Position numbers and translations under genes: made by a program. Positions 56,680 to 64,000 of a DNA stretch of 64,000 nucleotides are shown here, piece after piece. The notes beneath the pieces are model-generated. The model made no database searches and was not told the origin of the DNA. It saw only the letters and a list, made by a program, of their open reading frames with translations. How positions within the stretch are numbered: position 1 is the first letter of the stretch; every line of letters begins with the position of its first letter. This stretch comes from Cannabis sativa. Lineage: Eukaryota > Streptophyta > Magnoliopsida > Rosales > Cannabaceae. The DNA lies in assembly GCF_029168945.1 (NCBI RefSeq), contig NC_083604.1:73672211-73736210 (forward strand), read 5' to 3'.

Positions 56680-58925
56680 ATGGTACATTTTTTTATTTTT
56701 TTCTTATAATCTTTCGATTTCAAGCTCTTTCTACTAAATTATGATTAATTCTCTTTGTCTGTTGTTAATTCTCTAATTTTCGGGTGTCTTCAGCTTCAAA
56801 TTTCTGTCTCGAATGTGAATTCATTTTATGTATTTACTTTTTTCTTGTTTTTGTTAAGTTGTTTCTCTTGTATTTGGGATTGAATTGAAATCAAAGTTTC
56901 CTTAACCTAATTTTCAATATTTTAAAAAAAATATATGTGAATGATGAATGGAATTGTATAATTATTTGTAAATGCATGCTGTTATAATTCATCAGTCACG
57001 GATCTAGGTTTTTCTTTCTGATAGCTTAAACTGTAAATAAATATTGGTAGATTTAAAGCCCTGATTATGATTTTTTTCACATTAATTTTGGTGGTTGTAG
57101 AATATTATAAGCAAATACTATATGCAGACATGTAGTGGAATTATAAGAAAGAGTAATTTGGCAGATTTGAAGCCCTGATCATTGTTCTCTTGCATTGAGT
57201 TTTGACGCATCTAATGTCACTTGTTTGCATTTATCATTGCTGGTTGACAAATAATACAAGCAAATACTATATCCTTATCCAGTCACCATTTGAATCAGCC
57301 GGTTTCTCTCTATGTTACATTACACTTTTATAATGTCTAATTTAAGATGGGTTTACCATGTTATTTGTTACCACGAAGATGTGGATTAAAATTCTATGAG
57401 AGAAGCTTTAGTTTCATGGTGACACAAGATATAATCTGAATTTATGCTCTTAAAATTAATTGAGACCATGGTTTCATATTTGTTACTACTTCAAATAGGC
57501 AAGCCTTTATAGGGGACCATCTAGAAAGGAAAAGCCTAGGGGGAGGCATCATGGGTTGAATCCACAGAAGAAACAAGAGATTAAGGAAGCTTTTGAGTTA
57601 TTTGACACTGATGGCTCAGGTATACTTTTAATTACTGATGTGTTTCTCTTAATAATGTATGTATCAGCTCATATGTATTGATTTTTTTTTTTCCCTTATC
57701 TGCTTTTTTAGGAACCATCGATGCTAAAGAGCTGAATGTTGCCATGAGGTATGAAGATAATTTCAGATGTACTTCTGAAGTCTTACAAGTTAATTACTCA
57801 TGAAGAAACTAATTATCAATCTGTGTCATAACAGGGCTCTTGGTTTTGAGATGACAGAAGAGGTAAATTCAATGCGCTTTCTTTGACGGTACACTTAGTT
57901 ATTGATGTCTGTGATTCTGGGGTCACATGCCCTGGAAATGGAAATATTGAATTTTTGTTGTGTTGAACTTATATCCTGGAAAGAGCTTCCCCTTTGTTTG
58001 TCTCTGATCGTATTGTGTTTTGTGAATTTGGGCAATTTATATTTTGTTTTTATTGTATTTCTCTAACTTCGCCTTTTCAGTAATGTGTTCACTTATAGTC
58101 TTTTTATTTTTTTAAGAATATATATACAAGTGTAATCTGAGTCATTCAAATATTGCTGTTTTGATAGATGTATTATATTTAACTTTCCGTCATCATGGTC
58201 ATTATTGAAGTGCTAAATGTATCTATGGTGGTTCATTGCAGCAAATAAATCAAATGATTGCGGATGTTGACAAGGATGGAAGTGGTGCAATTGATTTTGA
58301 TGAATTCGTGCACATGATGACAGCCAAAATTGGAGAGAGGGACACAAAAGAGGAGCTCAAGAAAGCCTTCCAAATCATTGACCAAGATAAGGATGTAAGG
58401 TTCTATTTCCCACTAATATGAGCTTGCCCCTGTTGTCTGTACCTAATTTTCTTTCATAATAATTTAGGGGAAAATATCTGCCATGGACATTAAGCTCATT
58501 GCGAAGGATCTGGGTGAGAACTTCACTGAAGATGAGATAGATGATATGATTGAGGAAGCAGATCGAGATCGTGAGTCAGCTTATGTTCAAACCTTTTGTA
58601 TATCTTTTGCAGCTTATATTTCGCCATTGACATGCAATTATTGAAATATGTCTCCTGTGTAATCAGATCTCCATTTTCGGAACTTGATATACATAGGAAA
58701 CTAATACCTACTTCTTTATTGTGATTATTTCATAAATGACGTGCTGAATCTGGATGCTTATTTCTTACTCGCCATTTTCTTTATTTCTTTTCCTTTGGTG
58801 TGCTTAGTTGATCCTATTTTTTATTGCTAATAATGGAAGAATTGTTGTTGAAATATACAGATGATGGAGCAGTTAACCTCGACGAGTTTATCAGGATGAT
58901 GAAGAGAACATCTTATGGGTATTAG
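56680..58925 (+). CDS. CEN2: Centrin (caltractin), seven coding exons
   Basis: Exons: 56680-56682, 57499-57619, 57712-57748, 57835-57862, 58242-58394, 58468-58570 and 58861-58925. They give 510 nt and 169 aa, with GT..AG at every junction. Centrins are small EF-hand calcium proteins. In plants they act in microtubule organisation, the cell plate and nucleotide excision repair (with RAD4/XPC). The N-terminus ([20 protein letters not shown]) is followed by EF1 (DTDGSGTIDAKE), EF2 ([12 protein letters not shown]), EF3 (DQDKDGKISAMD) and EF4 ([12 protein letters not shown]). Loop position 12 of EF3 is Asp instead of Glu, which may lower affinity there. The C-terminus is [10 protein letters not shown]. 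Only the ATG is coded in exon 1, because the next in-frame Met is inside the first EF-hand region, in NVAMRAL. A tiny 28 nt exon 4 is also present. The paralogue letter is taken from synteny with At4g37010 and is tentative. Confidence 0.93.
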
Positions 58926-60084
58926 AATGCAAGTATGTTATCTTTGCCTGGTCGAGTGCATAATCGATTTACACTATTTTGGATTATAGTTATTATGTAA
59001 GTAGGAGGGCTTGAATTTGGATTGGCATAATGTATCTTATGACATATAATTGTATTAATTGAATCTGCTGTTTGTTTTCTTTGCTATGTTATTGAATTAT
59101 TTTGCCCCTACCTAAGTGTAGAGACAAGAATTTACAAGCTATTACAATTGAGGGGAAATTTCATTAGGAAGAGGATTGGGATTTGGGATTCCAATTCAAA
59201 CCAATAAGGTATTGTATTTCTTATATTGCATGTGGGGTTATTTCTAACTCAAATATCAAATTAGGAAAAAAAAAATATAGAGATTATTGAAGTTGCATAG
59301 ATCAATAATTAATAATAATCTTCTTGGCCATACATAATAAATGTTGCTGATTTCAATCGAGTTTTAATTAAAGACTGAATAAAAGGGCATTGGAAGAACT
59401 AGAATGACCGTAAGTATTTTTTTTCCTTGAGATACCAAAATTACTTTACAATAATTGTTTGGGCAATACTCACGATTACTAAACTGAATAATGAATAGGT
59501 TAAAAATATAAAATAATTAAAAATAATATTTTATTATATTCACTAAACTATTCGAAAAAAAATTAAAATTATTTTATTTTATTTACATAATTAGAAAATG
59601 TAAAAAATTTAACTAATTGTTATTGTTAAAAAGTATAAATATTTTTATTTATAAATTTTTGAAAAGCGTATGTGTCTTTTTAATTAATAAATAAGAGTTT
59701 TATTTATACCTCATAAGTATATCATATTATTAAAAAAATAATAAATTTAAATAATTTTTAAAATAACTTTTTATATTATTTTATGTTAATTTTAGTATTT
59801 ATTTTGATTTTATTTATATATATATTTTTTAAAATTATCTATATATATTTTTTTATTTATTTTTTTTAAAAAAATTATCTCATTTTTTATTTTATTTTTT
59901 GTTATAATATTTAAAATATAATTTATTTTTATTTAATAGATATATATTTTATTAAAAAAATAAAAAAAAATTTATAACTAAAAATATAAATTTTATATAA
60001 AATAAAATATCTATAAAATATAGGATGTAAATAAAATTTTTCTTTTTTTTTCATAAGTAAAATAAATTTTTCTTTAAACAGAAG
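58926..60084. other. 3' flank of centrin, then AT-rich gene-free DNA
   Basis: Probable 3' UTR to about 59090, then more than 600 bp of nearly pure A/T (59480-60060). No gene is visible. Confidence 0.45.
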
Positions 60085-60275
60085 GATTGTGTAAAGGCTT
60101 ACAGTTGCCATGGTATTTTTCGAAAGCCACGTGTCACTTGGCCACGTAAGCAACAAAACAGGCACAAATCGTAGCTTGAGTTGTGGAGTTTACCTGGTTC
60201 CTCATATGCTGACACGTGTCAATAAGTAAACACATGTGTGCCCTACCTTCTAACAATTTGGACTTGCAGCCAATA
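60085..60275. promoter_or_regulatory. Promoter-like segment with ACGTG motifs, copy 1
   Basis: The segment holds CCACGTGTCA (60128-60137), GGCCACGTAAG (about 60140-60150) and the perfect palindrome GACACGTGTC (about 60212-60221). These are ABRE/G-box cores. It is a diverged direct repeat of 63085-63265. A 13-codon frame starting MEGKIGGESYSRK follows at 60319, too short to call. Possibly the remains of a stress-gene promoter. Confidence 0.4.
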
Positions 60276-61520
60276 TGTAACACTATACACTAGTGCAGTC
60301 CCTAGGGATCTCTAGCACATGGAGGGGAAAATTGGTGGAGAGTCCTACTCTAGAAAATAAAATTTATTTTAAAATATTAAATTATAAAAAAATTAAAATA
60401 TTACACATTATTTAATATTCGATATATTATTTATTGTACAAAATACAACTTAAAAAATTACAAAAATGACACTAATATACAAAAAATACAATACATATTA
60501 TAAAATATTAATAAAAAGACAATAAATATATTAAGCAGGTCTTCTTCAGGATGGGGAGTGTCATTTCTGTTCCCGTTCTGTTTAATGTTTAGAGACAAAA
60601 AATAATCTTCGTTTTCGCTCCATTAAAAATAGATCCCCGCGTGCCTATCCCAATAGAAAAAAGTATGCATCCTTACTAGTGCCACATAAAAAATATAATA
60701 TATATTATATTAAACTACACGTAACGCCATTTCCAAACAAAAATTATAAATAAGAACAAATAATATCTTCATTTATTCTTTTTTCATCCTTAAATTATAT
60801 ATATACAGTTGATCTAATTCAATCTATATTATTTTGTTTATAGTGCATCTGATCCGTACTAAGTGTACATTTTATATTTTGGATTCAATTCAATCCGCTC
60901 AATAGCTCAAATCTAATCTAATCTAATCCACAAAGATACAGATGAGATCAGTGAATTTAGATTAGTTTTTAATATTAAATTATTTAATATTTATAAAAAA
61001 AAAATATTTTTGTCACATAACTAGTAACAAAATAAAACAAATTATTTTTTATTTTATGTCTCCAATAACAAATTAAAATAAATAATATAACAAATAATAA
61101 ATTCAAAGGAAGAAAAAAAATATATGTATAAAGAAATATTAAATTTTGTTTTAAATTGTATGTAGAAAAAAATTATATATAAGAATGGAATATACATTTG
61201 ATCTATTAAGTTTTGAAATATATGTGTATTATATGTATTAAGTTTTTAAATTACTATTTTTTTTTACATTAAAATTTTAATTGTATATATACTTTTTAAA
61301 TTTTTTTATAAATATGTGTAGATTGGATTTAATTGGTTACTTTTACATGTCAATTAACATCTAATCTGCACAAGTGCGAATATCCACACTTTACAGATTG
61401 GATTGGATCGTGCGAATTGAATTAGATCGACTATTTTATAAACACCCCTATGTATATATTATTTTCTCATTTTACAAAATAATTGTAATATTGTTCTAGG
61501 GATGGAGTAGTTTAGTATAA
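60276..61520. other. AT-rich gene-free stretch
   Basis: No supported gene is visible. Diverged inverted phrases such as 'gattggat.taattg' and 'caattcaatccg' recur (60840-60960 and 61320-61440), suggesting another old MITE, and its ends are not resolved. Confidence 0.4.
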
Positions 61521-61524
61521 TTAA

Positions 61525-61975
61525 GAATAAAATTGGAGAGAAAAATAATTTCAGTTTTCATGAAAGATGTAGAGAGTTGAAACTTAATCATTTTAGTTTT
61601 GGAGATGATATCTTATTATTTTGCAAAAGAGAATTCAAGAGCATTTACCTTTATGTTGTAGGGATTAAAGCTTTTCTCTAATACCTCTAGTTTGCAACCA
61701 AATGTGGCAAAATTTTTTATATATTGCAGTGGAATAGAGGAGAACGAGATAAGAAGAGTCTTTAATGCTTCAGGTTTTAGCAAGCATGATACACCTTTTA
61801 AATATATTGGCATATTTATTTGTGTCAAGAGAATATTTGTCTCTGAATGAAACTTATTGGTTCAAAAAATGATAGCTTGTATCAAGACTTGGAGCACCAA
61901 AATTTTTTCTTTTGCTCGTCGAGTTGTTCTCATCAAATCTGCACTCTTAAATATCTATTTCAATCCAATTGTAAT
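61525..61975 (+). pseudogene. LINE reverse transcriptase relic
   Basis: Plus-strand reading across frames gives FHERCRELKLNHFSFGDDIL, where FGDD stands at the catalytic FADD position. It is followed by LLFCKREFKSI, LQPNVAK, IRRVFNASGFSKHDTPFKYI and KTWSTKIFSFARRVVLIKSA. This order is typical of the palm-thumb part of plant LINE ORF2. Several frame changes and stops are present. It is a different copy from the other LINE remains in this window. Confidence 0.75.
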
Positions 61976-62193
61976 TGAATATCTAATTTTTTTTTATAAT
62001 TAGATTGGATTAAATTAGTTCGGTTCAATTGTATTGAATTGGATCATATCCACCCCTAGTCTTCACTCTCCGCTAAAGAATATTTACAATATAAATTATT
62101 TGTTAATTATGCATTGCAATGTGTAATAACACTGTACAAATTAAAAACATTTCTTAGCAACAAAAATATCATTTGTTACAATCAATAATTTAT

Positions 62194-63033
62194 GATGTCG
62201 TTTAGTAATATTTTTATTTTTAAAAAACAAAAATATTTTCTATAATTTTTTTTTTTCAAGTTTTTTTTTAAAAATGTGTTCTCTCAATTTCATTTTCATT
62301 TATTGATTTTATTTAAGTGGAGTTCAGGTCCGGTGTTGGGGCCGAATCTGATTTGTGGTCAAGTTTGGGATTCGAGTCAAGGTTTGGGTCCGGGTTCGTA
62401 TTGAGGCTGGGGACGTAGTCGGGATTCGGGTTTGGGTCTGAGTTCGGGGACTGGGTCAGGAGTTCGAGTTTGGGGTCCAGGACTGGGGTCCCATTTGGGT
62501 CGGGGTCTGGGTCTGGTGTTTGGGTTAGGAGTTCCAAGTCTGGGGTTGGGAACGAGATCTAGACCGAGACCGAGACCGAGGTCGGGTTCGAGGTCAAGGA
62601 CAGGGTTGGGTCTGGGGTCCGAGTCCGAGGCTGGGTCCGGGTCCGGGTCCGAGTTCGAGGTTGGGGTCTGCATTTGAGTCCAGATCGAGGTCGGGGGCTT
62701 CGGGTCGGGCCAGGTTGGGGTCCGGGTCTAGGTCGGGGTACGGGTCGTGGTTGGGGGTTTGGGTCTTAGGTCTAGGATGGGGTTTGGGTCAAAGATCTGG
62801 GTCGGAGTAAGGGTCTGAGTTCTGATTCCAAGGTATAGGTTTGGATGAGAGTCCAAAATATTAATTAGAAAATAAAATTGTCTAAAAAATTTTAAAAGTA
62901 ATTTTTTTTTGTTTTCAAAATTTTAATACTCAATTGAAATATTAAAAAATAAAAAAAAAATTATAAAATATAATTTTAGAAAATATTATTACTTTTTAAT
63001 TTAAAAAATAAAAAAAAAATTACGAACCAAACC
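62194..63033. mobile_element. GTTTGGTAACAC MITE family, copy 2, with expanded GGGTCC-like array
   Basis: An 840 bp element with left end GATGTCGTTTAGTAA and right end, in reverse complement, GGTTTGGTTCGTAA, flanked by TAT at 62191-62193 and 63034-63036. The centre (about 62318-62850) is a run of imperfect GGGTCC/GGGTTC/GGGTCTGG units of about 530 bp, against about 100 bp in the other copies. Confidence 0.75.
62318..62850. repeat. Imperfect hexamer array (GGGTCY-type)
   Basis: Units such as GGGTCC, GGGTTC, GAGTTC and GGGTCTGGG follow each other with 6 bp periodicity in most places. Minus-strand translation yields repeated PD/NPDP dipeptides. These frames are by-products of the repeat and not credible genes. 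The tract is locally GC-rich in otherwise very AT-rich DNA. Confidence 0.85.
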
Positions 63034-63084
63034 TATGTTAATAAATAATTGTGAAAAAAAAAGCGCTGAAATAGAGTATCATGG

Positions 63085-63265
63085 ACAGAACTTTCGAAAA
63101 TCTACGTGTCAGTTGCCCATTCAAACGACAAAATAAGCTCCCTACGTGGCAATACACAGCACAAAACCTTGGTCTGACCCGCCTCACAGATGCTACCACG
63201 TGTTAATAAAATAAAACATGTGTACTATTATAAACCCATCCAATTATTTTTGGACTTCCATTAAA
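63085..63265. promoter_or_regulatory. Promoter-like segment with ACGTG motifs, copy 2
   Basis: It aligns with 60085-60275 through TTTCGAAAA, TACGTGTCAGTTGCC, CTCACAGATGCTACCACGTGTTAATAA, AACATGTGT and TTTGGACTT. It contains ACGTGTC (63104-63110), TACGTGG (about 63143) and CACGTGT (about 63198). No coding region follows in the window. Confidence 0.4.
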
Positions 63266-63452
63266 AACATAACTTTTATCAATTACTGTAGTTATTTAAG
63301 ATAAAAAAAATATTATTAATATTTTGTTGTATTTTCTTTTAGAAATTTGTATTCTCTCTTATTTTCTTTTATTATTTGTCTTCTTTCTTCTTTTATTTCT
63401 TTCTTTATTCTATATTATTTTATAACATAAAATAGTATGTTATATTAATATA

Positions 63453-63937
63453 AGTGACGTTTAATAATACTTTTTTAATTAATTTTTAATTTTTAAAATT
63501 AAAAAAATAAAAAATATTTTTCAAAATCACGTTCTATAAAACTATTTTCATTTTTTAATTTTTTTAATTAAGAATCAAAATTTTAAAAACAAAAAAAAAA
63601 ATCACTTTCAATATTTAATAATTTTTTAATTAATATTTTAGACTCCGACTAGACATGGAACGGACCCAAACCTGATCCTGGCCCTGCACCGAAACCCGAC
63701 CCTTGACCTGGACCAAGACTCAACCTCGGATCTAGACCCGACTTAAACAAAATAAAAAATACATATAAAAATAAAGTTTACATAACACATTTTTATTTTC
63801 TATTTTTAAAATTAAAAAATAAAAATGATTATAAAACGCATTTTTATTTTTCAATAACAAAATTTTAAAAAACAAAAATTATATTATTATTTTTATGATT
63901 AAAAAATTAAAAAATAAAATTATTACCAAATGGTACC
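63453..63937. mobile_element. GTTTGGTAACAC MITE family, copy 3
   Basis: A 485 bp element with ends AGTGACGTTTAATAA and, in reverse complement, GGTACCATTTGGTAATAA, flanked by the 3 bp duplication ATA at 63450-63452 and 63938-63940. The centre (63642-63745) has the GACCC/CCCGACCC type segment, closely similar to that of 50879-50975, including a shared GATC(T/C)(A/T)GACCCGACTTAAA-like end. Confidence 0.82.
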
Positions 63938-64000
63938 ATATTTTTTCAAGTTATTATAAAAAAATCGCCACTCCGTACATAATATTAGGTACTATAAGTT

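Noticed and set aside
56436..56744. 102-codon frame ending in the centrin intron 1
   Set aside because: It crosses the centrin leader and runs into an intron. The centrin ATG at 56680 is in a different, supported structure.
62313..62677. PDPNPDP-type open frames on either strand
   Set aside because: By-products of a hexamer repeat with no start context. Not credible genes.
1..64000. CRISPR arrays, bacterial operons, tRNA genes
   Set aside because: Direct repeats here are transposon parts. No regularly spaced array or tRNA cloverleaf was recognised, and the genome is clearly plant nuclear.

Overview
The window is nuclear DNA from a flowering plant. It is strongly AT-rich, has short GT..AG introns, and is full of plant transposon families: Copia elements, a Cassandra TRIM, L1-type LINEs, Mutator-like MITEs, Harbinger MITEs and a CACTA-like element. 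The proteins look eudicot and probably rosid. I cannot name the species from the sequence.

Four host genes can be supported, all on the + strand. They are a DUF1685 gene with two coding exons (22318-23032), a class B heat stress transcription factor (48588-49996), red chlorophyll catabolite reductase (52598-54692) and a seven-exon centrin (56680-58925). From memory, the order HSFB1, RCCR/ACD2, centrin is also the order of Arabidopsis At4g36990, At4g37000 and At4g37010, so this looks like a conserved block. The HSF leader carries two overlapping upstream ORFs. The second ends in the aromatic and leucine-rich peptide known from HSFB1/TBF1, which supports calling this gene HSFB1. A gapped heat shock element lies just upstream of its TATA box.

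Region by region: 0.85-2.7 kb is a Harbinger-like element with an ORF1 fragment and interleaved inverted repeats. 3.1-4.7 kb is a 5'-truncated LINE. 5.2-14.8 kb is an old Mutator-like element split by a young Copia element, whose 3' LTR is itself split by an 848 bp Harbinger MITE, giving three nested layers. 14.9-20 kb holds MITEs and a long palindrome, and 20-21.6 kb holds transposon relics. 22.1-23.0 kb is the DUF1685 gene. 24-31 kb is MITE-rich and gene-free. 31-41.3 kb is nested LTR-retrotransposon debris including a Cassandra element and two solo LTRs. 41.7-45.3 kb is a CACTA-like element invaded by MITEs. 45.3-46.1 kb is another nonautonomous element. 48-59 kb is the conserved gene block. 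59-64 kb is AT-rich and carries a duplicated ACGTG-motif promoter-like segment, a LINE relic and two copies of a MITE family that contains GACCCG-like arrays.

No new gene system was found. The strongest signals are the translational control leader of the HSF gene, the resolved nesting of transposons with exact target-site duplications, and several apparently local MITE families with perfect 9 bp duplications.
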